Below the pieces are notes generated by a model. It worked only from the letters and a program-made list of their open reading frames with translations. It ran no database searches and had not been told where the DNA came from. The translations under genes and the position numbers were made by a program. This document shows, one piece after another, positions 21,302-33,420 of a DNA stretch of 64,000 nt. How positions within the stretch are numbered: position 1 is the stretch's first letter; each line of letters opens with the position of its first letter. This DNA is from Amaranthus tricolor (taxonomy: Eukaryota; Streptophyta; Magnoliopsida; Caryophyllales; Amaranthaceae): assembly GCF_026212465.1 (NCBI RefSeq), contig NC_080053.1, forward strand, positions 9,346,815 through 9,410,814. Direction: 5' to 3'.

Positions 21302-21853
21302 TTTTCCCTCCTTTTTTTTTTTTATTTTTCTTATCTGTTTCCGCTGCACTTGAGCAAAAGGCATTTCAGTGGTTATCGTAGTATACTCCATGGAAGTAAT
21401 TTTATTTATAAAAATATAACTCGCAACCGGGTCCCGACCTCGAATTTACGGGCACTCGAAAGATAGGACCCGTCGAGGCGGGTCGATGCGCATACGAACG
21501 AATTGTCCGAAAGAGGCGTGCGTCGGTGCGTTCGTGTAAGCGGAAATTGCACCGGGTCCCGTCGGAAGTCCCCGCGGAAGCGCGCCCGGCATGGATGGCC
21601 TCTTGATTTCCAAGTGTTGCGCGGTTTTCTTAAATATTTTGTCGCTTTTTTGTTGCGAGTTCACCTGGCTTTTAAAGCCGGCGGACTCTTTTGTGAATCG
21701 GACAATACCGGGAGGGTGAAAAACGGTATTTGGGAAGGAGAAGGCTCGAAATTGGGGTCTCGGCTGCGAATTTACGAGCTTTGGAATGCTCTGGTTTTTT
21801 TTTTTTTTTTGGGCGGCATTGCGCATGTAAACAAATTGCTACGGTGAATGAAC

Positions 21854-21973
21854 GGGTGCGATCATACCAGCACTAATGCACCGGATCCCATCAGAACTCC
21901 GCAGTTAAGCGTGCTTGGGCGAGAGTAGTACTAGGATGGGTGACCTCCTGGGAAGTCCTCGTGTTGCACCCCT
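21854..21973 (+). rRNA. 5S rRNA: 5S rRNA, unit 34
   Basis: Consensus gene. Unit 673 bp, GAT-cg-GG, relic 22195-22297. Confidence 0.98.
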
Positions 21974-22526
21974 TTTTCCCTCCTTTTTTTTTTTATTTTT
22001 CTTATCTGTTTCCGCTGCACTTGAGCAAAAGGCATTTCAGTGGTTATCGTAGTATACTCCATGGAAGTAATTTTATTTATAAAAATATAACTCGCAACCG
22101 GGTCCCGACCTCGAATTTACGGGCACTCGAAAGATAGGACCCGTCGAGGCGGGTCGATGCGCATACGAACGAATTGTCCGAAAGAGGCGTGCGTCGGTGC
22201 GTTCGTGTAAGCGGAAATTGCACCGGGTCCCGTCGGAAGTCCCCGCGGAAGCGCGCCCGGCATGGATGGCCTCTTGATTTCCAAGTGTTGCGCGGTTTTC
22301 TTAAATATTTTGTCGCTTTTTTGTTGCGAGTTCACCTGGCTTTTAAAGCCGGCGGACTCTTTTGTGAATCGGACAATACCGGGAGGGTGAAAAACGGTAT
22401 TTGGGAAGGAGAAGGCTCGAAATTGGGGTCTCGGCTGCGAATTTACGAGCTTTGGAATGCTCTGGTTTTTTTTTTTTTTTTTTGGGCGGCATTGCGCATG
22501 TAAACAAATTGCTACGGTGAATGAAC

Positions 22527-22646
22527 GGGTGCGATCATACCAGCACTAATGCACCGGATCCCATCAGAACTCCGCAGTTAAGCGTGCTTGGGCGAGAGTA
22601 GTACTAGGATGGGTGACCTCCTGGGAAGTCCTCGTGTTGCACCCCT
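22527..22646 (+). rRNA. 5S rRNA: 5S rRNA, unit 35
   Basis: Consensus gene joined to a GAA-aa-GG spacer, a spacer that follows T53G genes in four of its six copies. Unit 672 bp, relic 22869-22971. Confidence 0.98.
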
Positions 22647-23198
22647 TTTTCCCTCCTTTTTTTTTTTTATTTTTCTTATCTGTTTCCGCTGCACTTGAGC
22701 AAAAGGCATTTCAGTGGTTATCGTAGTATACTCCATGGAAGTAATTTTATTTATAAAAATATAACTCGCAACCGGGTCCCGACCTCGAATTTACGGGCAC
22801 TCGAAAGATAGGACCCGTCGAGGCGGGTCGATGCGCATACGAACGAATTGTCCGAAAGAGGCGTGCGTCGGTGCGTTCGTGTAAGCGGAAATTGCACCGG
22901 GTCCCGTCGGAAGTCCCCGCGGAAGCGCGCCCGGCATGGATGGCCTCTTGATTTCCAAGTGTTGCGCGGATTTCTTAAATATTTTGTCGCTTTTTTGTTG
23001 AAAGTTCACCTGGCTTTTAAAGCCGGCGGACTCTTTTGTGAATCGGACAATACCGGGAGGGTGAAAAACGGTATTTGGGAAGGAGAAGGCTCGAAATTGG
23101 GGTCTCGGCTGCGAATTTACGAGCTTTGGAATGCTCTGGTTTTTTTTTTTTTTTTGGGCGGCATTGCGCATGTAAACAAATTGCTACGGTGAATGAAC

Positions 23199-23318
23199 GG
23201 GTGCGATCATACCAGCACTAATGCACCGGATCCCATCAGAACTCCGCAGTGAAGCGTGCTTGGGCGAGAGTAGTACTAGGATGGGTGACCTCCTGGGAAG
23301 TCCTCGTGTTGCACCCCT
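23199..23318 (+). rRNA. 5S rRNA: 5S rRNA, unit 36 (T53G)
   Basis: T53G. Unit 672 bp, GAT-cg-GG, relic 23541-23643. Confidence 0.97.
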
Positions 23319-23870
23319 TTTTCCCTCCTTTTTTTTTTTTATTTTTCTTATCTGTTTCCGCTGCACTTGAGCAAAAGGCATTTCAGTGGTTATCGTAGTA
23401 TACTCCATGGAAGTAATTTTATTTATAAAAATATAACTCGCAACCGGGTCCCGACCTCGAATTTACGGGCACTCGAAAGATAGGACCCGTCGAGGCGGGT
23501 CGATGCGCATACGAACGAATTGTCCGAAAGAGGCGTGCGTCGGTGCGTTCGTGTAAGCGGAAATTGCACCGGGTCCCGTCGGAAGTCCCCGCGGAAGCGC
23601 GCCCGGCATGGATGGCCTCTTGATTTCCAAGTGTTGCGCGGTTTTCTTAAATATTTTGTCGCTTTTTTGTTGCGAGTTCACCTGGCTTTTAAAGCCGGCG
23701 GACTCTTTTGTGAATCGGACAATACCGGGAGGGTGAAAAACGGTATTTGGGAAGGAGAAGGCTCGAAATTGGGGTCTCGGCTGCGAATTTACGAGCTTTG
23801 GAATGCTCTGGTTTTTTTTTTTTTTTTGGGCGGCATTGCGCATGTAAACAAATTGCTACGGTGAATGAAC

Positions 23871-23990
23871 GGGTGCGATCATACCAGCACTAATGCACCG
23901 GATCCCATCAGAACTCCGCAGTTAAGCGTGCTTGGGCGAGAGTAGTACTAGGATGGGTGACCTCCTGGGAAGTCCTCGTGTTGCACCCCT
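23871..23990 (+). rRNA. 5S rRNA: 5S rRNA, unit 37
   Basis: Consensus gene. Unit 672 bp, GAT-cg-GG, relic 24212-24314. Confidence 0.98.
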
Positions 23991-24542
23991 TTTTCCCTCC
24001 TTTTTTTTTTTATTTTTCTTATCTGTTTCCGCTGCACTTGAGCAAAAGGCATTTCAGTGGTTATCGTAGTATACTCCATGGAAGTAATTTTATTTATAAA
24101 AATATAACTCGCAACCGGGTCCCGACCTCGAATTTACGGGCACTCGAAAGATAGGACCCGTCGAGGCGGGTCGATGCGCATACGAACGAATTGTCCGAAA
24201 GAGGCGTGCGTCGGTGCGTTCGTGTAAGCGGAAATTGCACCGGGTCCCGTCGGAAGTCCCCGCGGAAGCGCGCCCGGCATGGATGGCCTCTTGATTTCCA
24301 AGTGTTGCGCGGTTTTCTTAAATATTTTGTCGCTTTTTTGTTGCGAGTTCACCTGGCTTTTAAAGCCGGCGGACTCTTTTGTGAATCGGACAATACCGGG
24401 AGGGTGAAAAACGGTATTTGGGAAGGAGAAGGCTCGAAATTGGGGTCTCGGCTGCGAATTTACGAGCTTTGGAATGCTCTGGTTTTTTTTTTTTTTTTTG
24501 GGCGGCATTGCGCATGTAAACAAATTGCTACGGTGAATGAAC

Positions 24543-24662
24543 GGGTGCGATCATACCAGCACTAATGCACCGGATCCCATCAGAACTCCGCAGTTAAGCG
24601 TGCTTGGGCGAGAGTAGTACTAGGATGGGTGACCTCCTGGGAAGTCCTCGTGTTGCACCCCT
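24543..24662 (+). rRNA. 5S rRNA: 5S rRNA, unit 38
   Basis: Consensus gene. Unit 673 bp, GAA-cg-AC, relic 24885-24987. Confidence 0.98.
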
Positions 24663-25215
24663 TTTTCCCTCCTTTTTTTTTTTTATTTTTCTTATCTGTT
24701 TCCGCTGCACTTGAGCAAAAGGCATTTCAGTGGTTATCGTAGTATACTCCATGGAAGTAATTTTATTTATAAAAATATAACTCGCAACCGGGTCCCGACC
24801 TCGAATTTACGGGCACTCGAAAGATAGGACCCGTCGAGGCGGGTCGATGCGCATACGAACGAATTGTCCGAAAGAGGCGTGCGTCGGTGCGTTCGTGTAA
24901 GCGGAAATTGCACCGGGTCCCGTCGGAAGTCCCCGCGGAAGCGCGCCCGGCATGGATGGCCTCTTGATTTCCAAGTGTTGCGCGGATTTCTTAAATATTT
25001 TGTCGCTTTTTTGTTGCGAGTTCACCTGGCTTTTAAAGCCGGCGGACTCTTTTGTGAATCGGACAATACCGGGAGGGTGAAAAACGGTATTTGGGAAGGA
25101 GAAGGCTCGAAATTGGACTCTCGGCTGCGAATTTACGAGCTTTGGAATGCTCTGGTTTTTTTTTTTTTTTTTGGGCGGCATTGCGCATGTAAACAAATTG
25201 CTACGGTGAATGAAC

Positions 25216-25335
25216 GGGTGCGATCATACCAGCACTAATGCACCGGATCCCATCAGAACTCCGCAGTGAAGCGTGCTTGGGCGAGAGTAGTACTAGGATG
25301 GGTGACCTCCTGGGAAGTCCTCGTGTTGCACCCCT
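25216..25335 (+). rRNA. 5S rRNA: 5S rRNA, unit 39 (T53G)
   Basis: T53G. Unit 674 bp, GAT-cg-GG, relic 25558-25660. Confidence 0.97.
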
Positions 25336-25889
25336 TTTTCCCTCCTTTTTTTTTTTTATTTTTCTTATCTGTTTCCGCTGCACTTGAGCAAAAGGCATTT
25401 CAGTGGTTATCGTAGTATACTCCATGGAAGTAATTTTATTTATAAAAATATAACTCGCAACCGGGTCCCGACCTCGAATTTACGGGCACTCGAAAGATAG
25501 GACCCGTCGAGGCGGGTCGATGCGCATACGAACGAATTGTCCGAAAGAGGCGTGCGTCGGTGCGTTCGTGTAAGCGGAAATTGCACCGGGTCCCGTCGGA
25601 AGTCCCCGCGGAAGCGCGCCCGGCATGGATGGCCTCTTGATTTCCAAGTGTTGCGCGGTTTTCTTAAATATTTTGTCGCTTTTTTGTTGCGAGTTCACCT
25701 GGCTTTTAAAGCCGGCGGACTCTTTTGTGAATCGGACAATACCGGGAGGGTGAAAAACGGTATTTGGGAAGGAGAAGGCTCGAAATTGGGGTCTCGGCTG
25801 CGAATTTACGAGCTTTGGAATGCTCTGGTTTTTTTTTTTTTTTTTTGGGCGGCATTGCGCATGTAAACAAATTGCTACGGTGAATGAAC

Positions 25890-26009
25890 GGGTGCGATCA
25901 TACCAGCACTAATGCACCGGATCCCATCAGAACTCCGCAGTTAAGCGTGCTTGGGCGAGAGTAGTACTAGGATGGGTGACCTCCTGGGAAGTCCTCGTGT
26001 TGCACCCCT
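25890..26009 (+). rRNA. 5S rRNA: 5S rRNA, unit 40
   Basis: Consensus gene. Private A to G at 26221 (gaaGgagg). Unit 674 bp, GAA-aa-GG, relic 26233-26335. Confidence 0.98.
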
Positions 26010-26563
26010 TTTTCCCTCCTTTTTTTTTTTTTATTTTTCTTATCTGTTTCCGCTGCACTTGAGCAAAAGGCATTTCAGTGGTTATCGTAGTATACTCCAT
26101 GGAAGTAATTTTATTTATAAAAATATAACTCGCAACCGGGTCCCGACCTCGAATTTACGGGCACTCGAAAGATAGGACCCGTCGAGGCGGGTCGATGCGC
26201 ATACGAACGAATTGTCCGAAGGAGGCGTGCGTCGGTGCGTTCGTGTAAGCGGAAATTGCACCGGGTCCCGTCGGAAGTCCCCGCGGAAGCGCGCCCGGCA
26301 TGGATGGCCTCTTGATTTCCAAGTGTTGCGCGGATTTCTTAAATATTTTGTCGCTTTTTTGTTGAAAGTTCACCTGGCTTTTAAAGCCGGCGGACTCTTT
26401 TGTGAATCGGACAATACCGGGAGGGTGAAAAACGGTATTTGGGAAGGAGAAGGCTCGAAATTGGGGTCTCGGCTGCGAATTTACGAGCTTTGGAATGCTC
26501 TGGTTTTTTTTTTTTTTTTTGGGCGGCATTGCGCATGTAAACAAATTGCTACGGTGAATGAAC

Positions 26564-26683
26564 GGGTGCGATCATACCAGCACTAATGCACCGGATCCCA
26601 TCAGAACTCCGCAGTTAAGCGTGCTTGGGCGAGAGTAGTACTAGGATGGGTGACCTCCTGGGAAGTCCTCGTGTTGCACCCCT
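26564..26683 (+). rRNA. 5S rRNA: 5S rRNA, unit 41
   Basis: Consensus gene. Unit 674 bp, GAA-cg-AC, relic 26906-27008. Confidence 0.98.
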
Positions 26684-27237
26684 TTTTCCCTCCTTTTTTT
26701 TTTTTATTTTTCTTATCTGTTTCCGCTGCACTTGAGCAAAAGGCATTTCAGTGGTTATCGTAGTATACTCCATGGAAGTAATTTTATTTATAAAAATATA
26801 ACTCGCAACCGGGTCCCGACCTCGAATTTACGGGCACTCGAAAGATAGGACCCGTCGAGGCGGGTCGATGCGCATACGAACGAATTGTCCGAAAGAGGCG
26901 TGCGTCGGTGCGTTCGTGTAAGCGGAAATTGCACCGGGTCCCGTCGGAAGTCCCCGCGGAAGCGCGCCCGGCATGGATGGCCTCTTGATTTCCAAGTGTT
27001 GCGCGGATTTCTTAAATATTTTGTCGCTTTTTTGTTGCGAGTTCACCTGGCTTTTAAAGCCGGCGGACTCTTTTGTGAATCGGACAATACCGGGAGGGTG
27101 AAAAACGGTATTTGGGAAGGAGAAGGCTCGAAATTGGACTCTCGGCTGCGAATTTACGAGCTTTGGAATGCTCTGGTTTTTTTTTTTTTTTTTTGGGCGG
27201 CATTGCGCATGTAAACAAATTGCTACGGTGAATGAAC

Positions 27238-27357
27238 GGGTGCGATCATACCAGCACTAATGCACCGGATCCCATCAGAACTCCGCAGTTAAGCGTGCTT
27301 GGGCGAGAGTAGTACTAGGATGGGTGACCTCCTGGGAAGTCCTCGTGTTGCACCCCT
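27238..27357 (+). rRNA. 5S rRNA: 5S rRNA, unit 42
   Basis: Consensus gene, first unit with m1=A and m2=T. Private G to A at 27485 (accAggtcc). Unit 675 bp, ATT-cg-AC, relic 27580-27682. Confidence 0.98.
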
Positions 27358-27912
27358 TTTTCCCTCCTTTTTTTTTTTTATTTTTCTTATCTGTTTCCGC
27401 TGCACTTGAGCAAAAGGCATTTCAGTGGTTATCGTAGTATACTCCATGGAAGTAATTTTATTTATAAAAATATAACTCGCAACCAGGTCCCGACCTCGAA
27501 TTTACGGGCACTCGAAAGATAGGACCCGTCGAGGCGGGTCGATGCGCATACGAACAAATTGTCCGAAAGAGGCGTGCGTCGGTGCGTTCGTGTAAGCGGA
27601 AATTGCACCGGGTCCCGTCGGAAGTCCCCGCGGAAGCGCGCCCGGCATGGATGGCCTCTTGATTTCCATGTGTTGCGCGGTTTTCTTAAATATTTTGTCG
27701 CTTTTTTGTTGCGAGTTCACCTGGCTTTTAAAGCCGGCGGACTCTTTTGTGAATCGGACAATACCGGGAGGGTGAAAAACGGTATTTGGGAAGGAGAAGG
27801 CTCGAAATTGGACTCTCGGCTGCGAATTTACGAGCTTTGGAATGCTCTGGTTTTTTTTTTTTTTTTTTTGGGCGGCATTGCGCATGTAAACAAATTGCTA
27901 CGGTGAATGAAC

Positions 27913-28032
27913 GGGTGCGATCATACTAGCACTAATGCACCGGATCCCATCAGAACTCCGCAGTTAAGCGTGCTTGGGCGAGAGTAGTACTAGGATGGGT
28001 GACCTCCTGGGAAGTCCTCGTGTTGCACCCCT
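27913..28032 (+). rRNA. 5S rRNA: 5S rRNA, unit 43 (C15T)
   Basis: C15T (atacTagc). Unit 674 bp, ATT-cg-AC, relic 28255-28357. Confidence 0.97.
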
Positions 28033-28586
28033 TTTTCCCTCCTTTTTTTTTTTTATTTTTCTTATCTGTTTCCGCTGCACTTGAGCAAAAGGCATTTCAG
28101 TGGTTATCGTAGTATACTCCATGGAAGTAATTTTATTTATAAAAATATAACTCGCAACCGGGTCCCGACCTCGAATTTACGGGCACTCGAAAGATAGGAC
28201 CCGTCGAGGCGGGTCGATGCGCATACGAACAAATTGTCCGAAAGAGGCGTGCGTCGGTGCGTTCGTGTAAGCGGAAATTGCACCGGGTCCCGTCGGAAGT
28301 CCCCGCGGAAGCGCGCCCGGCATGGATGGCCTCTTGATTTCCATGTGTTGCGCGGTTTTCTTAAATATTTTGTCGCTTTTTTGTTGCGAGTTCACCTGGC
28401 TTTTAAAGCCGGCGGACTCTTTTGTGAATCGGACAATACCGGGAGGGTGAAAAACGGTATTTGGGAAGGAGAAGGCTCGAAATTGGACTCTCGGCTGCGA
28501 ATTTACGAGCTTTGGAATGCTCTGGTTTTTTTTTTTTTTTTTTGGGCGGCATTGCGCATGTAAACAAATTGCTACGGTGAATGAAC

Positions 28587-28706
28587 GGGTGCGATCATAC
28601 CAGCACTAATGCACCGGATCCCATCAGAACTCCGCAGTGAAGCGTGCTTGGGCGAGAGTAGTACTAGGATGGGTGACCTCCTGGGAAGTCCTCGTGTTGC
28701 ACCCCT
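28587..28706 (+). rRNA. 5S rRNA: 5S rRNA, unit 44 (T53G)
   Basis: T53G. Unit 672 bp, GAA-aa-GG, relic 28929-29031. Confidence 0.97.
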
Positions 28707-29258
28707 TTTTCCCTCCTTTTTTTTTTTTATTTTTCTTATCTGTTTCCGCTGCACTTGAGCAAAAGGCATTTCAGTGGTTATCGTAGTATACTCCATGGAA
28801 GTAATTTTATTTATAAAAATATAACTCGCAACCGGGTCCCGACCTCGAATTTACGGGCACTCGAAAGATAGGACCCGTCGAGGCGGGTCGATGCGCATAC
28901 GAACGAATTGTCCGAAAGAGGCGTGCGTCGGTGCGTTCGTGTAAGCGGAAATTGCACCGGGTCCCGTCGGAAGTCCCCGCGGAAGCGCGCCCGGCATGGA
29001 TGGCCTCTTGATTTCCAAGTGTTGCGCGGATTTCTTAAATATTTTGTCGCTTTTTTGTTGAAAGTTCACCTGGCTTTTAAAGCCGGCGGACTCTTTTGTG
29101 AATCGGACAATACCGGGAGGGTGAAAAACGGTATTTGGGAAGGAGAAGGCTCGAAATTGGGGTCTCGGCTGCGAATTTACGAGCTTTGGAATGCTCTGGT
29201 TTTTTTTTTTTTTTTGGGCGGCATTGCGCATGTAAACAAATTGCTACGGTGAATGAAC

Positions 29259-29378
29259 GGGTGCGATCATACCAGCACTAATGCACCGGATCCCATCAGA
29301 ACTCCGCAGTTAAGCGTGCTTGGGCGAGAGTAGTACTAGGATGGGTGACCTCCTGGGAAGTCCTCGTGTTGCACCCCT
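29259..29378 (+). rRNA. 5S rRNA: 5S rRNA, unit 45
   Basis: Consensus gene. Unit 674 bp, ATT-cg-AC, relic 29601-29703. Confidence 0.98.
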
Positions 29379-29932
29379 TTTTCCCTCCTTTTTTTTTTTT
29401 ATTTTTCTTATCTGTTTCCGCTGCACTTGAGCAAAAGGCATTTCAGTGGTTATCGTAGTATACTCCATGGAAGTAATTTTATTTATAAAAATATAACTCG
29501 CAACCGGGTCCCGACCTCGAATTTACGGGCACTCGAAAGATAGGACCCGTCGAGGCGGGTCGATGCGCATACGAACAAATTGTCCGAAAGAGGCGTGCGT
29601 CGGTGCGTTCGTGTAAGCGGAAATTGCACCGGGTCCCGTCGGAAGTCCCCGCGGAAGCGCGCCCGGCATGGATGGCCTCTTGATTTCCATGTGTTGCGCG
29701 GTTTTCTTAAATATTTTGTCGCTTTTTTGTTGCGAGTTCACCTGGCTTTTAAAGCCGGCGGACTCTTTTGTGAATCGGACAATACCGGGAGGGTGAAAAA
29801 CGGTATTTGGGAAGGAGAAGGCTCGAAATTGGACTCTCGGCTGCGAATTTACGAGCTTTGGAATGCTCTGGTTTTTTTTTTTTTTTTTTGGGCGGCATTG
29901 CGCATGTAAACAAATTGCTACGGTGAATGAAC

Positions 29933-30052
29933 GGGTGCGATCATACTAGCACTAATGCACCGGATCCCATCAGAACTCCGCAGTTAAGCGTGCTTGGGCG
30001 AGAGTAGTACTAGGATGGGTGACCTCCTGGGAAGTCCTCGTGTTGCACCCCT
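29933..30052 (+). rRNA. 5S rRNA: 5S rRNA, unit 46 (C15T)
   Basis: C15T. Unit 676 bp, ATT-cg-AC, relic 30277-30379. Confidence 0.97.
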
Positions 30053-30608
30053 TTTTCCCTCCTTTTTTTTTTTTTTATTTTTCTTATCTGTTTCCGCTGC
30101 ACTTGAGCAAAAGGCATTTCAGTGGTTATCGTAGTATACTCCATGGAAGTAATTTTATTTATAAAAATATAACTCGCAACCGGGTCCCGACCTCGAATTT
30201 ACGGGCACTCGAAAGATAGGACCCGTCGAGGCGGGTCGATGCGCATACGAACAAATTGTCCGAAAGAGGCGTGCGTCGGTGCGTTCGTGTAAGCGGAAAT
30301 TGCACCGGGTCCCGTCGGAAGTCCCCGCGGAAGCGCGCCCGGCATGGATGGCCTCTTGATTTCCATGTGTTGCGCGGTTTTCTTAAATATTTTGTCGCTT
30401 TTTTGTTGCGAGTTCACCTGGCTTTTAAAGCCGGCGGACTCTTTTGTGAATCGGACAATACCGGGAGGGTGAAAAACGGTATTTGGGAAGGAGAAGGCTC
30501 GAAATTGGACTCTCGGCTGCGAATTTACGAGCTTTGGAATGCTCTGGTTTTTTTTTTTTTTTTTTGGGCGGCATTGCGCATGTAAACAAATTGCTACGGT
30601 GAATGAAC

Positions 30609-30728
30609 GGGTGCGATCATACCAGCACTAATGCACCGGATCCCATCAGAACTCCGCAGTGAAGCGTGCTTGGGCGAGAGTAGTACTAGGATGGGTGACC
30701 TCCTGGGAAGTCCTCGTGTTGCACCCCT
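30609..30728 (+). rRNA. 5S rRNA: 5S rRNA, unit 47 (T53G), mosaic unit
   Basis: T53G. Unit 675 bp, GTT-cg-AC: the left part is of T53G type (m1=G) and the right part of ATT-AC type, so a switch point lies between about 30927 and 31040, across the relic (30951-31053). Confidence 0.97.
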
Positions 30729-31283
30729 TTTTCCCTCCTTTTTTTTTTTTATTTTTCTTATCTGTTTCCGCTGCACTTGAGCAAAAGGCATTTCAGTGGT
30801 TATCGTAGTATACTCCATGGAAGTAATTTTATTTATAAAAATATAACTCGCAACCGGGTCCCGACCTCGAATTTACGGGCACTCGAAAGATAGGACCCGT
30901 CGAGGCGGGTCGATGCGCATACGAACGAATTGTCCGAAAGAGGCGTGCGTCGGTGCGTTCGTGTAAGCGGAAATTGCACCGGGTCCCGTCGGAAGTCCCC
31001 GCGGAAGCGCGCCCGGCATGGATGGCCTCTTGATTTCCATGTGTTGCGCGGTTTTCTTAAATATTTTGTCGCTTTTTTGTTGCGAGTTCACCTGGCTTTT
31101 AAAGCCGGCGGACTCTTTTGTGAATCGGACAATACCGGGAGGGTGAAAAACGGTATTTGGGAAGGAGAAGGCTCGAAATTGGACTCTCGGCTGCGAATTT
31201 ACGAGCTTTGGAATGCTCTGGTTTTTTTTTTTTTTTTTTTGGGCGGCATTGCGCATGTAAACAAATTGCTACGGTGAATGAAC

Positions 31284-31403
31284 GGGTGCGATCATACTAG
31301 CACTAATGCACCGGATCCCATCAGAACTCCGCAGTTAAGCGTGCTTGGGCGAGAGTAGTACTAGGATGGGTGACCTCCTGGGAAGTCCTCGTGTTGCACC
31401 CCT
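31284..31403 (+). rRNA. 5S rRNA: 5S rRNA, unit 48 (C15T)
   Basis: C15T. Unit 674 bp, ATT-cg-AC, relic 31626-31728. Confidence 0.97.
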
Positions 31404-31957
31404 TTTTCCCTCCTTTTTTTTTTTTATTTTTCTTATCTGTTTCCGCTGCACTTGAGCAAAAGGCATTTCAGTGGTTATCGTAGTATACTCCATGGAAGTA
31501 ATTTTATTTATAAAAATATAACTCGCAACCGGGTCCCGACCTCGAATTTACGGGCACTCGAAAGATAGGACCCGTCGAGGCGGGTCGATGCGCATACGAA
31601 CAAATTGTCCGAAAGAGGCGTGCGTCGGTGCGTTCGTGTAAGCGGAAATTGCACCGGGTCCCGTCGGAAGTCCCCGCGGAAGCGCGCCCGGCATGGATGG
31701 CCTCTTGATTTCCATGTGTTGCGCGGTTTTCTTAAATATTTTGTCGCTTTTTTGTTGCGAGTTCACCTGGCTTTTAAAGCCGGCGGACTCTTTTGTGAAT
31801 CGGACAATACCGGGAGGGTGAAAAACGGTATTTGGGAAGGAGAAGGCTCGAAATTGGACTCTCGGCTGCGAATTTACGAGCTTTGGAATGCTCTGGTTTT
31901 TTTTTTTTTTTTTTGGGCGGCATTGCGCATGTAAACAAATTGCTACGGTGAATGAAC

Positions 31958-32077
31958 GGGTGCGATCATACCAGCACTAATGCACCGGATCCCATCAGAA
32001 CTCCGCAGTGAAGCGTGCTTGGGCGAGAGTAGTACTAGGATGGGTGACCTCCTGGGAAGTCCTCGTGTTGCACCCCT
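31958..32077 (+). rRNA. 5S rRNA: 5S rRNA, unit 49 (T53G)
   Basis: Last T53G gene of the window and last aa spacer. Unit 671 bp, GAA-aa-GG, relic 32300-32402. Confidence 0.97.
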
Positions 32078-32628
32078 TTTTCCCTCCTTTTTTTTTTTTA
32101 TTTTTCTTATCTGTTTCCGCTGCACTTGAGCAAAAGGCATTTCAGTGGTTATCGTAGTATACTCCATGGAAGTAATTTTATTTATAAAAATATAACTCGC
32201 AACCGGGTCCCGACCTCGAATTTACGGGCACTCGAAAGATAGGACCCGTCGAGGCGGGTCGATGCGCATACGAACGAATTGTCCGAAAGAGGCGTGCGTC
32301 GGTGCGTTCGTGTAAGCGGAAATTGCACCGGGTCCCGTCGGAAGTCCCCGCGGAAGCGCGCCCGGCATGGATGGCCTCTTGATTTCCAAGTGTTGCGCGG
32401 ATTTCTTAAATATTTTGTCGCTTTTTTGTTGAAAGTTCACCTGGCTTTTAAAGCCGGCGGACTCTTTTGTGAATCGGACAATACCGGGAGGGTGAAAAAC
32501 GGTATTTGGGAAGGAGAAGGCTCGAAATTGGGGTCTCGGCTGCGAATTTACGAGCTTTGGAATGCTCTGGTTTTTTTTTTTTTTTGGGCGGCATTGCGCA
32601 TGTAAACAAATTGCTACGGTGAATGAAC

Positions 32629-32748
32629 GGGTGCGATCATACCAGCACTAATGCACCGGATCCCATCAGAACTCCGCAGTTAAGCGTGCTTGGGCGAGAG
32701 TAGTACTAGGATGGGTGACCTCCTGGGAAGTCCTCGTGTTGCACCCCT
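32629..32748 (+). rRNA. 5S rRNA: 5S rRNA, unit 50
   Basis: Consensus gene. Unit 672 bp, AAT-cg-GG, relic 32970-33072. Confidence 0.98.
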
Positions 32749-33300
32749 TTTTCCCTCCTTTTTTTTTTTATTTTTCTTATCTGTTTCCGCTGCACTTGAG
32801 CAAAAGGCATTTCAGTGGTTATCGTAGTATACTCCATGGAAGTAATTTTATTTATAAAAATATAACTCGCAACCGGGTCCCGACCTCGAATTTACGGGCA
32901 CTCGAAAGATAGGACCCGTCGAGGCGGGTCGATGCGCATACGAACAAATTGTCCGAAAGAGGCGTGCGTCGGTGCGTTCGTGTAAGCGGAAATTGCACCG
33001 GGTCCCGTCGGAAGTCCCCGCGGAAGCGCGCCCGGCATGGATGGCCTCTTGATTTCCAAGTGTTGCGCGGTTTTCTTAAATATTTTGTCGCTTTTTTGTT
33101 GCGAGTTCACCTGGCTTTTAAAGCCGGCGGACTCTTTTGTGAATCGGACAATACCGGGAGGGTGAAAAACGGTATTTGGGAAGGAGAAGGCTCGAAATTG
33201 GGGTCTCGGCTGCGAATTTACGAGCTTTGGAATGCTCTGGTTTTTTTTTTTTTTTTTGGGCGGCATTGCGCATGTAAACAAATTGCTACGGTGAATGAAC

Positions 33301-33420
33301 GGGTGCGATCATACCAGCACTAATGCACCGGATCCCATCAGAACTCCGCAGTTAAGCGTGCTTGGGCGAGAGTAGTACTAGGATGGGTGACCTCCTGGGA
33401 AGTCCTCGTGTTGCACCCCT
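33301..33420 (+). rRNA. 5S rRNA: 5S rRNA, unit 51
   Basis: Consensus gene. Unit 674 bp, GAA-cg-AC, relic 33643-33745. Confidence 0.98.

Larger units (their letters stand above)
13783..21853 (+). repeat. 6-unit higher-order repeat, two copies (units 22-27 and 28-33)
   Basis: Marker strings of units 22-27 and 28-33 agree in five of six units, including T53G status, the rare aa allele (units 26, 32) and the AC allele (24, 30). Matching genes lie 4034-4037 bp apart. Units 25 and 31 differ at m3. Units 19-21 repeat the pattern of units 23-25. Confidence 0.75.
27238..32628 (+). repeat. 3-unit higher-order repeat with C15T and T53G genes (units 42-49)
   Basis: The order ATT-AC unit, C15T ATT-AC unit, T53G unit occurs at 27238/27913/28587 and again at 29259/29933/30609 (period 2020-2022 bp), followed by a shortened pair at 31284/31958. 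Confidence 0.7.
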
